The translations under genes were made by a program, and so were the position numbers. A DNA stretch of 64,000 bases, from the NCBI GenBank assembly GCA_034509735.1, contig JACGWO010000012.1, forward strand, positions 2,914,001-2,978,000, written 5' to 3'. The notes beneath the pieces are model-generated. The model was not told where the DNA came from and did not search any database. It worked only from the letters and a program-made list of their open reading frames with translations. Source of the DNA: Sesamum alatum (lineage: Eukaryota; Streptophyta; Magnoliopsida; Lamiales; Pedaliaceae). How positions within the stretch are numbered: position 1 is the first letter of the stretch; every line of letters starts with the position of its first letter. Below, piece after piece: positions 21,891-34,583 of the stretch.

Positions 21891-24644
21891 ACAAGTAAAG
21901 TAGAGTCCTTAGAATTCCTGTTGACTGGCATGACCCATTCAAACGATCATATCTTTGTTCAGATAAGTTCAAATCTAAATCCATTTCTTTAGTTAGCTAA
22001 CACAAGTAGCTTTCAAATGGTGTATCTTGTGCTACAACTAAGTCTCGAATTTTGCTCCTAATTGTCATATAAATATACATTGGGTGGTCTCAATGCCTGG
22101 ATCTTGATTCGTAAGCCTGTCAGCTGCTGCCAACCCCGCTCTTCTATGAGCATCTTCGTTAGTTTTTTATGGAGACCATCAACTCACCCTCTAGGGCTCC
22201 CTAGCCACGAAGCAGGAATATCGTCTCAACAAGAGAGGCTCAACACTTAGGGAGAGCAAAAAGCTGATGGACCAGCTCCCGTTGTGTTTCAGCATGATGG
22301 ACTTACCCTCGTTAATCCCACCAGCAAGGAGGGACCAACTAGGAACCTCCCGAGATTTGGCATTCTCTCAAGAAGGAATTGGTGGAACTTTACCAAGGGA
22401 TAAGGAAGGAAACCCCGTTTCTAGAGCGAGGTATTCCCTTTAGCGCTGATGTCATGGCAGAAGTGTTCCCTACTCACTTCAAGGCGTCTTTGCAACTGCT
22501 TGCTTATAATGGCACTCCCGACCTTGTTGAGCACATCTGTAAGTTTGAAAATGCAGCCTGAGTGCACAGGTATATTAATGGTATTAAATATCGTATTTTC
22601 CTAACTACACTAATTGACTATACCTGGTAGTGGTTCGACCAACTCCTAGCTGGATCAATACGTGCTTTTCAAAGTTTAGCTCTTTCTTTATGTATCGGTT
22701 CACCAGCAGCAAGAAATACCAAAAATTGGTTATCAATAATGTCCAATTGGAAGTTCCAACTGCTCACCAGGAGGTGCTGGTCGCTCTCACGTAGGGGTTT
22801 CGAGTCGGACCTCTCTTTGAATCTTTGGCGAAGAAACCTGTAGTTAACTTCCATAACCTGCTACCCGAGCAAAAAAATACATGAACCTAGAAGATGCTCG
22901 ATTGGTGAAAAGGGCGACAATTATAATAGGGGAAGGGACCCGGAAGCCACCTCTTCTCAAAGGAATCGAGGAAAAGCCCGAGGGTGGTTCAATCCCCTCA
23001 ACCTAAAGAACAAACATTTCAGCCCACTCATTACTAGCTCCGGATGGATGTTGATGACCATAGACAGACACCCTATTTAGTAGCCCAAATGTGCTGAGGA
23101 TGGGCCTCAACTCCCCAGATCTAAAGTTAGTTAACGCAAGAAATAGAAAGGATCATCCAAGCCAGTTAGTTACGTGACTATGCCAACAAAGATCGAAGTC
23201 GCGAGGAACGCTCCTGCGGGTGGGATTCCCGTAGAAGAGAGGAACGACCAGCTAATTCCTCGATTAGGGAACACTGCAAGGAGACAGTCCCTGTTGAGAA
23301 GTAGAGCCCGGAGAATATACATTTTAAAGGGGTGATCTACATGATAGTAGGAGAACCCACCAATGAGGAGTCAATGAGAGCTAGACACGGCATGCTCACA
23401 CTGGTAGAAAAGTCATGGAGATTGACCACAAAGCACTAGTAGGGGATCCCACGATCCTCTTTGGACCTGCTGATACAAGGGGGTTTACTTACCCTACAAT
23501 GGTGCTCTTGTCATTTATGCTACTTTAGCCAATTATACTGTTCAACGAATTTTTGTGAATTCTGGAAGCTCTGCAAATATTTTGCTTTATGAAGTCTATC
23601 GACAGATAGAGCTCAGCGATACCCCATTGGAGTCGGTAGACACCTCACTATATGGTTTTGCAGGAGAAATAATACATCACTTAGGACAAATCTTGCTCCC
23701 CCTATCACTCAGGATGGAGCCCCACAAGAACACCAAGATGATCTGTTTCCTTATAGTGGACCTGCCTTCAACATACAATGTCATTTTAGGGTGACATGTC
23801 CTGAATGCCTTCCAAGTTGCAGTCTTCACCTACTACATGAAACTGAAGTTCCGCGATGGACTAGGAGTAGGGGAAGTTACAAGCGACCAGTACACAACAT
23901 AGAAATGTTATGTTAAGTCTGTGAAGGGCGACAACAGGAATGACATGGAAGTAGATTCCCCTCAGCCTAATGGAGAAGGGTAAGAAGAATATGTAGTATG
24001 ACGAGCAAGGAAATGAGGTTCCTACTCGAGTACAACCCGCCGAGGAACTATTCAGCATCTAGCTGGTGCCAGGATAACTAGACAAGAATACCAAGATTGG
24101 CTCCTAACTGAGCCCTAAATTAACAGCGCAACTAACTACTTTCCTGCATAAAAACATGGACATCTTTGCGTGGCCAGTACGCGACTTTACAGGGATCAAT
24201 CCCAGCATTTTGCAACCTGAACCTAGATCTATCATTCCCTCATGTCAAATTGAAGAAAAGAGATTTCGGTCCAGGAGGAGGTAAGTAAGCTCCTTGATGC
24301 GTGGCACATTAGTGAGATTAAATTTTCAAAATGGTTATCTAATGTCGTGTTTGTCCCCAATCCAGATAATAAGTGGCGCATGTGTGTAGAGATGTTAACA
24401 AGGCATGCTCTCAAGATTTTTACCCTCTTTTCCACATAGACCAACTAGTAGATTCCACCTTGGGTCATGAATTGTTGAGCTTAAGAGATGCATTGCAGCT
24501 TATTATGCTTAACCCTGATGACTAGAAGCGGCCAATTTTCATCACATCAGAGGGGACATATTGTTATGCCTTCGGGCATAAATATGCAGTTCCACCTACC
24601 AATGATTGGTGGATCGCATGTTCTGAGAAGAGCTCGGTCACAAC
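21891..24644 (+). pseudogene. Ty3/gypsy retrotransposon remnant: gag, protease and RT
   Basis: Broken frames on + recall plant Ty3/gypsy polyprotein in the usual order. Gag lies at about 22379-22850, with LLAYNGTPDLVEHI, then a WFDQLLAGSIRAFQS-like stretch after a frame change. A protease core lies at 23555-23791, where the expected DSG catalytic motif reads NSGSSA, so the active-site Asp is lost. A reverse-transcriptase part lies at about 24160-24635 (KWLSNVVFVPNPDNKWRMCV, then ITSEGTYCY), cut off just after the region that normally precedes YVDD. Stops and frameshifts occur throughout, so it is dead. It is truncated on the right by the copia-type element at 24645. A block at 21930-22080 recurs at 32137-32290. 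Confidence 0.85.
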
Positions 24645-26723
24645 TGAAGGAAGTGGATTAGCCCAGGACCTAGGCAGAAGTGTGGTGAAAATAAAAAACC
24701 ATGGAATTTAAATTTGTCCGCACGAGGCTCCAACGTAGGAACCCTCAAAAGGCGTTCACACCAAACAGGAATCGCGAGATCCGTTCTTATGCTAGCAAGA
24801 ATCGAATAAAAAAAAATAATCAAAATCACACTATCGATTAGTGTGTTTCGATTTTTCTTTGTTCTTCACTTGGTTCTAAACCAAGCAGAACACAAGACTT
24901 ATTGGAGAGAGGGGAAAGTCGGATATGAGAGGGAGATAGGCCAAAAATCTTTGTTAGAATGGAGACAAAATCAGCCAAATGCACGTGTGTGTTGGTGATG
25001 AATGATGATTGGAAAAGTTAAAGGAAGACATAGTCTTCTCAAGCCATAAGGCAACTTCCACATATCCCTCTAACCTTCCAGAACCTTCTCCAACTCCTAA
25101 ATACATTGTATGTGGATGATTTTTAGTCCTTCCTCTACAAGAAAAATTTCAACCTTTGACCTAGTAAAGATCAAATGTGGGCTAGGGCTTGTGCCTTTGG
25201 ACCGAACTCGTTTAATTTGTCCAACAAATTAAATTGAGCCCAATGACTAATCTATTGGATTTATTACTTAATCCAATTAAATAAAATATCCATCGAAAAA
25301 GCGCAAGTGGATCTATAATCCAATTAAATGGCCACAAGCCAAAATACACTTAATTAATAAATCTAATTTATTAATCAAGCCCACAATATAATTAGTCCAA
25401 CTAATTTTTTCTAGCCCAAGTCTAAATAAATCCAATCCACTAATTAGACAAGCCCATCTTGCTAATTAATTAATGAAATCAATCACTAATTAATTAGCCC
25501 ATGCCTCTTTTACATTTATCCAATTAATTTTAAAATTCCCAAACTCAATCTTCAATTGGTCCAACTAACTTAACTTTGGGACAGTCATCCCATGAATGAT
25601 TCCACATAAATGATCCAATCATTATTAAATTAATTCTCCTCTTCCAAAATTAATTTCAAATTAATTCCATGACTTCCCAGTGATTTGTGTATGACTCTTT
25701 TAGGTTCACTCTCAGCTAGACTTGGGCTTGTATCCAACACAGTTATTTTCGAGTAGCTAATAATCGGAATAGCATGTTACCATGGGTGACCGTCTAGTTA
25801 TAGTCCATGCCACTAAAGACTCGGTGAATGATGGCATGAGCATTTAGGCTCTGACTTCTATACGGGCATAGTCCTACTATCGACCATCTTCTGGCCTTAG
25901 TCTAAGGCATGGAATTGGGCATCGGTTCCCATCATTGACTAGGCAGCTATGCTTCATACTCGAGATGCGTTTACTCTATTGGTTGACATAGGAATTTTGT
26001 CATGCTCAATAAGTTGCTATGGTCATAGACTTTCAGAGTCTAAACCATCTAAGAGCGCATAGGAGACATTACCGTCATAGACTGATAGGGGACAGATCCT
26101 TTCTTGGAATCCACCATTGTCGATACATACTTCGACTGTACTAGACAAGGCTTATAATAATCATGTAAAAGATACAGTCACCTCTCGTCGATCCATGATG
26201 CAGTCTTTGTACGCACGCACCTGCGATGATTCATCAAATTTGAGGACTAATCTCGTACTATCGGCACCGGGAATTTCAGTCATACCGAACAAGCCTCCAA
26301 GGCTTTCATATGATGATTCCCGTGAGCCAATTCAGTTAGTCGACTATCTTTTTTAGGGGGAAGTTAGTCAACTATCTTGCCAACTAACCTACTAAAATTG
26401 CATATACGACCTTTGTCTCTCATCGATGAAACTCGACACTCATCTAGTGAATGCAATAATTAGTGCAAGTCTCAATAGGACACTCGATGCCTAGTCTCGA
26501 GATCATCGACTTAGAATGTTTCAGACCACTCCTCAAAAGTTGATTTCGTAGCCGCCATTCAATGTGCAACCCAACTACATGGGTTAGTAGTAAGTACAAC
26601 AAACACATAAGCTATTGATTAATACTTACTCCATCCATCAAGATAATATTGCATTAATAAAAGATTAACGAATAGTTTCCAAAACCACCAATCCAATTAG
26701 CTTTCTAGTCATATATTCTAATA
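24645..26723 (-). repeat. LTR of a minus-strand Ty1/copia-type element
   Basis: The left edge TGAAGGAAGTGGAT abuts a truncated gypsy RT. The right edge CTAATA is followed by a purine tract on the minus strand (AAGTGGGAGAT at 26724-26734), as expected for the polypurine tract before a 3' LTR. Sequence similarity to 59592-61498 is extensive: both share GACAGATCCTTTCTTGGAA (26092 and 60904 regions) and 'accatgggtg...ccgtctag'. The left edge also resembles 31744 onward. Length is about 2.08 kb. No coding. Confidence 0.7.
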
Positions 26724-29043
26724 ATCTCCCACTTAACCTCAAATTCAATTACCTATGTCACTCAGAACCTTATGAGAATAAGTAATCTAGGATACCGACT
26801 CGGTCTTGCAAATCTACTTTATTTTTCTACCGAGGTAATATGGTCCAACCGTATTTGACCTCTTCCTACCATTGCTTACGTGCAGATAGTGGTTGTATCA
26901 GGATGTTTCATGGATCTTGTCATGAGATCTCGGGCACAAAAGCTTTTGTCAGGCCTAGTTGTCAACTTCCAAGGCGACTACCGGCTCGATCGTGTTAGGT
27001 ACCACATCCATCCAATGGATGTGGTTTTTATCCAAACCACTTTCCAAAATGACTTCCAAAGTCGCCATACATTAGACTTTCATATTTTGGTATCCCACTT
27101 GAAACCTTTCAAAGCCACCACATTCACCATTAAGTCCAAACTTAAATAGGTGTTGAGACTAAATATTTATTCACATGATTCTGAAAGATATTATCGTTAT
27201 AGCATTCCAGAATCAACTCTTTATAAACTGTGCAACAAGAACACTTCTCTAATCCTTATTCAGGTATTAAAGACTGCTTTGAATTGTTGTCTACTCCCTC
27301 CTTAGTACACACCCAATATCTGTTGTTATGCACAAAGCATAAACAACATCACACTTGATGTACCGAATAACATTCTAATGCTGCCTAAGAAAAGACATAG
27401 GAGATATCAAATATCTAAGCTTCCTCATCAGTCAACCGCGATTGAATCTTGGTCACATTGACCCTATGAATCGGAATCCAATTGCTTTTATGGAGAATTG
27501 CGTGAACAATACTCATGCTTTAATGTTTTCTAACATCTTAATTTCATTCCAAATGAATAAGATGTTAAACACTTTAACACTCGTAGCCCAACCATACTCC
27601 CACTAACATTAAAGCTCGTCACTGACCAAGTCATTCTCCGTACGAGCTCGTCAGAACGAATATTCCGGTTACATGAAATTCAAACCAGTTTGAATTCCAT
27701 TACGGATCCCGTGACTCCAAGCCATTGATCCGAACTCTATGTCCAATATCGCTTCTCCTTGTGCCTTTTGGATCAAGATCCAATCGAGCGATCAGACTTA
27801 GAAACATGTACCTTTCAGGTATCTAAGGTATTTTGATCGTCCCTCGGAGGACTTGAATATAGTCAATGGGAAATAACGTGATTACAAATGATGTTTGCAT
27901 TATCTTCCAATAAACCTGCACAAACCAGACATCGAGTCTAGTTTGTCTCCCACTAGTCCCTTGACGTGTGCAGGACCATCTCACATACTCAAAAACTTTG
28001 TAGGATTCAAGCGTTCCTAACCATATCCAATATGGTAACTAGATCATGAGTTTAGAAAATTATCATGTTTTTCAACTTGGTAACTTTTCAAGTCCATTTC
28101 TAGACGGATCAAGGTATTTCAGTGAAACCCCGACCGAACAAAATCCAACAAGGTTAAGTTTCTCCCTTATCAGAGTCTGTTAATTATGATCTTACAGGAA
28201 GAATTCTATTGAGTGAGAATTTCATTCTCATTTGGATATTTAAGAACTTCCACTACATACACGCCATGTCGATCCAATCGAAACTTAACCAGCTGTGTTC
28301 AACACTCCAAGTTTAATTCCTGAACCTACCAAAGGTTCTTAGACTTGTTAACCCTCTTCTAGTCCTGTGCATTCGGTAACTTACAAATGTTTAATTAGGT
28401 CCAATTCAATACACTGTTGGCAAGCCCACTTTATCCAATAAAGAGCTTTTCGATCTTTCCTTCTCCGAAAGGATTTGCAAGCTAGCAGACTCAAGTTCTA
28501 TTGCTAGACTCTTCAAATCATCAAACTTCCTCATCCTTAATTTAGAGAAAACCGACCTAACCATGGATGCCAAATTCGTAAGTTCATCTTGATTATCCAT
28601 TTTTAATAATTTGTTTTTTGAGTATTCATAATCCAATTATGGGCCACTGTTAAGGAAAATTATGTATCTAACTCTAGCAGACAAGAATAATCATTCTTTA
28701 CCAAATAAAATAATTTTATTGATCAAATGTATGTAATCAATATTCGTCTCACAATAAATAAAATATATATTTTGATCATGCTAGGTTGTATAGTTCCTAT
28801 AAACACTGTCATAACATGATCATTGCCATGCTAAGCCTAACTAGTCCCTAGTCTTTGCAACAATAGTTTTTGCCATCGCTAAGCCTTAGGACCGTTTGTC
28901 TTAGCTTTCTATTCCTTATCACCACCTACAAACCATTCGCATACTATGAATGACTGGTATCCAATACCAAAGAGTAGAACAGTAATCATGTTAATACTCA
29001 ATTCAAATGTTACTTTCATTGGAAAGGATCTTAAGACACTTCC
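26724..29043 (-). mobile_element. Copia-type element interior, non-coding part
   Basis: The stretch between the presumed polypurine tract and the gag remnant. No intact pol domain was recognised on the minus strand, so most of the polyprotein seems deleted or too decayed. Its composition (mixed, less AT-rich than the surroundings) resembles the interior of the element at 47723-50999. Confidence 0.5.
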
Positions 29044-29866
29044 TCATCCAATTTCCCTTTTCTTAATGCCAACATCGTTTAGAACCTTTGGCTGTTGAAC
29101 CATTTTCCTCTTTCCTTTACCCCCGCCCTGTGGTGTAACAGGAGCACTCGAAGTGCTAGTAACGGCTGATGTTGTTTGAGCCTTCTTCCTCTTCCAGAGT
29201 CCGACACCCTTGCCTTTCGCTTTTGAGGTCAAAGGCTCCCCCACTAGTACCACCGGCGTAGAACTTTCAATCATTGCCTCATACTAGATCAATATATTTA
29301 TCAACCATTCATGTTATAGTTGACTATAAATAGGTTGAAAGAGGGAGGAGGGGGGGGGGGGGGGAGAGGGGGGGAAGAGACTGAAGGATCACATCGATGT
29401 ACGCTCCTCTTTTCAAGATTAGCTTGGAAGTCTTTGAACTTCTCTACAAGGGATAGCATCATCAGTACATGCTCTTGTACAGACGACCCTTCTGTCATCT
29501 TTGCTCTGAAAAATGCCTTCGTTGCAGCATATCTAACATACCAGTCCAAGACCGCATAGACTTGCTATATTCGAAGCATCATGAAGCCAACATCCTTCAG
29601 CATATCATACTGTTTCTGGATCTCATTAGTCATGGATGTCCATATGATGCTGCAGACCTTTCGGTTGTCATCATGGCACTTCTCGAACATCAAACGTCCT
29701 TCAAGCAATAACCCTTCCGGGAAGGTCTGAAGAAAGAACCTTATCCAGAATATAAGTTTAGTTCCCAAAATCCAAGACTATCTTAAGCTTTCACAGCCAA
29801 TCATTGTAATTTATTCCGTTGAAACTCATTAGTCTCAAGTATAGGAGTTAGTGGATTCTTAGACAT
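29044..29866 (-). pseudogene. Ty1/copia gag (UBN2-type) pseudogene
   Basis: Minus-strand frames carry the order typical of copia gag. A start-like MSKNPLTPILETN lies near 29864, then MTNEIQKQYDMLKDVGFMMLR at about 29565-29640, RYAATKAFFRAKMTEGSSVQ and MLSLVEKFKDFQANLE at about 29400-29545, FIVNYNMNG near 29301-29340, and a Lys/Gly-rich tail (SKAKGKGVGLWKRKKAQ) at 29044-29270. Several frameshifts and stops and an inserted G-run (about 29345-29365) break it. In life gag forms the virus-like particle. Confidence 0.8.
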
Positions 29867-31729
29867 CTACAGTCAAACCATTCAGTAGATTATAGCAAGA
29901 TTATATTCAAGTTAAGACTTGGTATTTAATCATTAACCCCTCCCACTATTTCTATGAAAATCCATCACTCTTAATTGGGGTTTCAGAAAACCATTTTCTA
30001 TTGGGCTTGGGATGCACAAGCGCCTCCATGCCCTGCTTTTATAATTCATAAGGAAAAAGTCTCGTGGGAGGTATCCAATATCATTCTTATCCAATGAGAT
30101 TCTCAAGATGCTTTGCCTCACCTCTTCGCATGATTCCGAGGACTCTAAGTGAATCATGTTACTTGGTTAGGGCCGACACATCAACTAAATCAGATCTCAA
30201 CTATCGTCGCCAACGACTCATAAGACAGGAAAACATGAGCGTATTCCTTTGTTTATAAGAATAGTGCAGTTTTCCTTTATTTCAAACGTGTCACGACTCG
30301 TGAAACCACATTTGGGTAGTGGTAGCTTTCTCACCGCATTGCTATGGACGGAAGACTTGGAATTTACAAACCATTTGTAATTTTATTTTGGGCATAATAT
30401 TAACTTGGATGAACCAAGTGAGAATTTGTTTTTGGTTTTAGATCGAGACCTCATCACGTTATTTATTTTCTTATGTGATTAAATACTCAAAGCATTTAAT
30501 AATGCAATCATAACAAAGATAAATGCATGACAAGAAAAATTAGAAGCCTGGCACGTCTTTGTTGGATTATCACAAGCCCAATCCTATGTGACCCATTGAG
30601 CCTGTAGTGGATCCATGGTAAATGTAGGGTAGGCCTACACTATTACAATATTTTTAACCCATTACCAAGCTATGGGCCTTGTACTACATCTTCATTTTCT
30701 TGGATCACCATCGTGGGGTCCATCAGGGCTCTTCTCCTTGGATACTCCGTGGGCCAACCTATGGCCTCCTCCATGGGCCTCCAACACCTTGGGCTTGCCT
30801 CCTAATATTTTATTTACGAAAATGAAATCCTATCCACCTAACTACTCTAGTTACATCAAAAAAGAAGAAACCCCAAATAGAAGTTGGGGGAGTACAAAAA
30901 TAGGGAGAAAAGCAAGTATTTTTATTAATAAGACATAAAACGAGAGGGATAAAAAAAAATTAAGAGGCACGCAAGCCCCACCCAACGATAATAAAACCAT
31001 ACACAAGGTCAATAGACTTTGTGGTCATCCTTTGTTAATCTAAATTAACAAAAATACACACCATCATGCATCCCACATAATCATATTTCAAATAATACAA
31101 ACCAAGTATTAAATCAATGATTTCTATTATCATGTCATAATCTAATTTATGCAGAAAATTACATGTCAAAAATGCAATTAAAAATGGATATTAGAAATCC
31201 TGTAAATCCATGTATAGATTTTTTTTCATGGGGGTGCAGTGGGGGGGGGGGGGGGGGGGTTAGAAACCATTTCGAAATTGATCTTAGGTAATTTAATTTT
31301 AGGAAAAATATTCTCAACTAAAATTAAATCAGCCATAAAATTAAATATTTCAGAAAAATATGTAGAATACCAAAAAATTCAATTTTTTGGAAAAACAACG
31401 AAAAAGGCCCAAACGTTCGCCATGCTGGTCGGCCTCACAGTTAGCTGCCCGCGCGCGCCCAGCACCCGTGATCGACAGCCGCATGTGCGGTCGGCGGCAA
31501 CTAGTCTATTATCGACCGGCAGCAACTACATTTTTTTTTCTCTGCATATAAACACTGACATAAATTTTTCAGATTTCAGGAATCCAATTTTCTAAAATCA
31601 CCTAATATCCATAATTAATCAATAAATTAAACATACAAACTTCAACAACTAATCATAAAGAACTAAAAGCAATAAACACATGCTTGAACACATACAACAT
31701 GTAATCCATAGCTATATACACTGATCCGA
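29867..31729 (-). mobile_element. Leader region of the copia-type element, non-coding
   Basis: Between the gag remnant and the PBS-like site no gene is seen. A G run of about 18 lies near 31242-31259. A GC-rich patch at about 31440-31520 stands out in AT-rich DNA and resembles the GC-rich patch in the LTRs at 47350-47410. Confidence 0.4.
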
Positions 31730-31741
31730 GCCTTGATACTA
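31730..31741 (-). other. Possible primer-binding site
   Basis: On the minus strand the site reads TAGTATCAAGGC, matching the initiator-tRNA-Met PBS consensus TGGTATCAGAGC at 9 of 12 positions. It directly adjoins sequence resembling the inner end of an LTR (31744 onward), which supports the reading. Confidence 0.45.
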
Positions 31742-31743
31742 CT

Positions 31744-32300
31744 TGAAGGGAGTGGATCGTTCTGGGAGCGTGGCGAAAGCGTGGTAAAATAAAAAAATAA
31801 TGGAATTTAAATGCGTTCAGGGGCTGTGGTTGTGCCCTTAAACATTTTCGGGCTATCGATGTATAATCACAAAAAGTAAATAAATAAAACACAATCTACG
31901 ATTATGGCTATGCCATAAAGAAGAAACTGAGAGCATAAAGATAAGTGGATGTTACATGTCTTGAAAAGTACTTTTAGTACCTTGCCCTTTCGCCTTATAG
32001 GGGATGGACATGGTAGGACCATCTCCAGCTGCACAAGAACACAAAAGTTCCTGCTGGTAGCTGCAGATTATGACATAGAATGAAGTGTTGAAATTCCTGT
32101 AGAATTTCCTCATGAACTTATTTATGATAATGGTCCCTTAACTTGGCATGATTGATTCAAACGATCATATCTTTGTCCAAATAAGTCTAAATCTCAAGCC
32201 ATTCTTTTGTTATTTATCTAGCACGTGTAACTTTTAAAGGGTTTATCATATGCTGTAACTAATTTCAATTTTGCTCCCAATCGGTCATACATAAATGCCA
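31744..32300 (-). repeat. Truncated copia 5' LTR fragment and gypsy-derived block
   Basis: 31744-31990 starts TGAAGGGAGTGGATCG, like the LTR edges at 24645 and 59601, and should be the end of a minus-strand 5' LTR. It is only moderately similar to 24645 onward, so the two may not be one element's pair. From about 32137 to 32290 the sequence ('ttcaaacgatcatatctttg', 'ttttgctcc', 'cataaat') repeats the block upstream of the gypsy gag at 21930-22080. Confidence 0.5.
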
Positions 32301-33542
32301 TCGTGCAACCATAACGGTAACTCGAATCACTCATCCTCACACACCTTTTACTATCGGTTAAACAACAAGCTCTTTGCTCGTTTTGCTCTACACACACATA
32401 TTTTTCACTCATATTTCAACATTTCATTACTTCACTCCGATTATTATGCCATATCCTTATGTTATTTCAACTTTTCCCAATTATTTACTTAGTTAATCAA
32501 TTACTGACTTAAGCATCAAAGTGCTAACTCATCTTGTGCAAGTTAGTCCTATCTTAATCCGTGGATTTTCATGAAGATCTTTCGATCATTGTGGTGTTGT
32601 TAGACTCTGGTACGCATCAAATTTATTTATTAAAGTATTTTTTATTTGAAAGGCTCAAGAAGTTCGTTACATCACAAAAATTATGTTTATATGTCATTGA
32701 CTAAGTTATTATTTAAATAATTTCCAACTTTAAAACTTCAAATTCAAAAAAAAAAGCTATGTTTTACAAATTTATATGCAAAGGACCAGATTGCAATAAA
32801 AAATAAAAAGTGATGGAGTAAAATTATTTTTCGTTAAAAAAAATAATAAGGTAATATGGTAAAATCATCTAACAAAAAGACGGATCAAAAAGCGAGTTGA
32901 AAAGACAAGCACTATCTTAAAGTTAACCTCAAATTCATGGACTAACTTGAATTTTACGCTCTACTATAAAATACCAAAGTTTTATTTTTCACGATAATAA
33001 CTATTCATTGACAAGACAATACATCAAAATCAACAATTGAAATATGTGGTCTGCATCAATGTCAAGCACATTGAAGACAATACTAACATGTGACTAGGCA
33101 GGGATGGAGTTAGACATGGTAATGGGTTTGAGTAAATTAGGACCCGTCCGTTTCCAACTAAATGGATTTTGGGGCGGGTTCGGGTCCAATTTTTTGTGAA
33201 TGCGCTTGGGTTCGTGACGGGTCTCGAATTTTATTTTGGACTTGTCCCAGACCCAATATAAATTTATTGTTAATAATTAATTTATTTTGTTAAGGTTTGA
33301 GTTTGTTTCTTAACTCATTTTACTTAATGGAGAATTATTATTTGAATTAAGTATGGCCAGTATTCATATTGGTATGATTGTATATTTTGTTTATCTTTCA
33401 CACACTATGTAAGAAATATTTAGGGGTTATGACAATTAGATTTTAAACAACATTATGAAAAACTTACATGAATTGATCTATTAACAAGTATTAACACTCC
33501 CAATTTTTTTAGGGTTCATATGAATTATGTCATGTAATTTGA
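32301..33542. other. AT-rich intergenic DNA, no gene seen
   Basis: No supported frame. A stretch at about 33110-33260 rich in 'gggtccg' and 'gggcgggttcggg' has counterparts near 34640-34735, possibly the arms of an older inverted repeat outside the element at 33553-34573. Confidence 0.4.
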
Positions 33543-34583
33543 TTTTAAAAAAGGGTAAAATGCAGACATCTCCAACCCCCCTCCCCCCTCCCCCCCAACG
33601 TATGGGGTTATTTGCACTTTGCCCTCCAACTATTTTTTTTTTTACATCTCATCACCCAACCTTTGTAATTTGTAGCACTCTGCATATATTTTCAGTTTCC
33701 GGCGAATAAAAATGGCATATTCCGTGCATGTGGATTTGGGGAGGGGTAAATCATAATTTCAAGTCCAATTTTTAAAAATAAAACTAAAAAAATAAAAAAA
33801 AGTCCAAGAAATGGGTCTTCTTCTTCATTTTTCCTCTGCACAACTAACAATTCTCAAGCTCAAGCTCTTTCTCTCTCTCATACAAACAAATAATAACCAA
33901 CAAATCTTCCATTATCAAAAGAAATAATTTTTCAAAAACAAGAAATGGCTTCAATCAAGCCTGCAACTCGCTACAGGGAGCAAAGGAACAAAGCCGTCAA
34001 CCAGTCGCCCATTGTCGCAGCGTTTGCACACCACCGAATTTGTCGTCACTGTAGGTGCATTTCAATCGTCAGGTCATCTTCTCCGTCACGAATGCCACCT
34101 TGTTTTTCTAATTTTGTATTATTTTTGCTTAAACGGGGAGAAATGGAAGAATGGGATTTTTTTTCTTATTTCTTTTGTTTGCTAAAAGGGGGAGAAATAG
34201 AAGGGTGAGAAGATGATGGTTGGGTGGGAAGATGATGGTTGGATGGCAGAGGAAAGATGTAGAAGAAGATCTACTTTCTTTTAGGTGGAGAAGAAGACCA
34301 ATTGTCTATGGCGGAGGAAAGATGAAGAAGAAAACAAATTTTTTGGGCTTTTTTATTTTATTTTTATTATTTTTTTCAAAATTGGAATGAAAATTACGAT
34401 TTACCCCTCCCCAAATCCACATGCACAAAATATGCCATTTTTATTCGCCGGAAAGTGAAAAAATGTGCAGAGTGCTACAAATTACAAATGTTGGGTGGTG
34501 CGATGTAAAAAAAAAACGTTGGGGGGGCAAAGTGCAAATGATCCCATACGTTGGGGGGTGCCTGCATTTTACTTTTTAAAAAA
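33543..34583. mobile_element. TIR transposon of about 1.0 kb, possible gene capture
   Basis: Arms of about 230 bp at about 33553-33780 and 34350-34573: GGGTAAAATGCAG pairs with 'ctgcattttac', 'ttatttgcactttgcc' with 'ggcaaagtgcaaatgatc', 'ggcgaataaaaatggcat' with 'atgccatttttattcgcc', and 'gatttggggaggggtaaat' with 'atttacccctccccaaatc'. Possible TSD TTTTAAAAAA on both sides (low complexity, so weak). The interior is unrelated to the arms and holds a 5'-UTR-like CT-rich leader and a short frame at 33945-34208. This is the structure of a Pack-MULE. Confidence 0.75.
33945..34208 (+). pseudogene. Short frame inside the TIR element, possible captured fragment
   Basis: An 87-aa frame starts MASIKPATRYREQRNKAV after a leader with 'ctctttctctctctcat' that looks like a plant 5' UTR. 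The first 30 or so residues are Arg/Lys-rich and plausible; later it becomes low-complexity and ends. I do not recognise the source gene. It may be a host gene start captured by the transposon, or chance. Confidence 0.3.

Noticed and set aside
31239..31595. A 118-aa ORF beginning with a Gly run
   Set aside because: It starts in a poly-G tract and crosses retroelement leader DNA; no family pattern.
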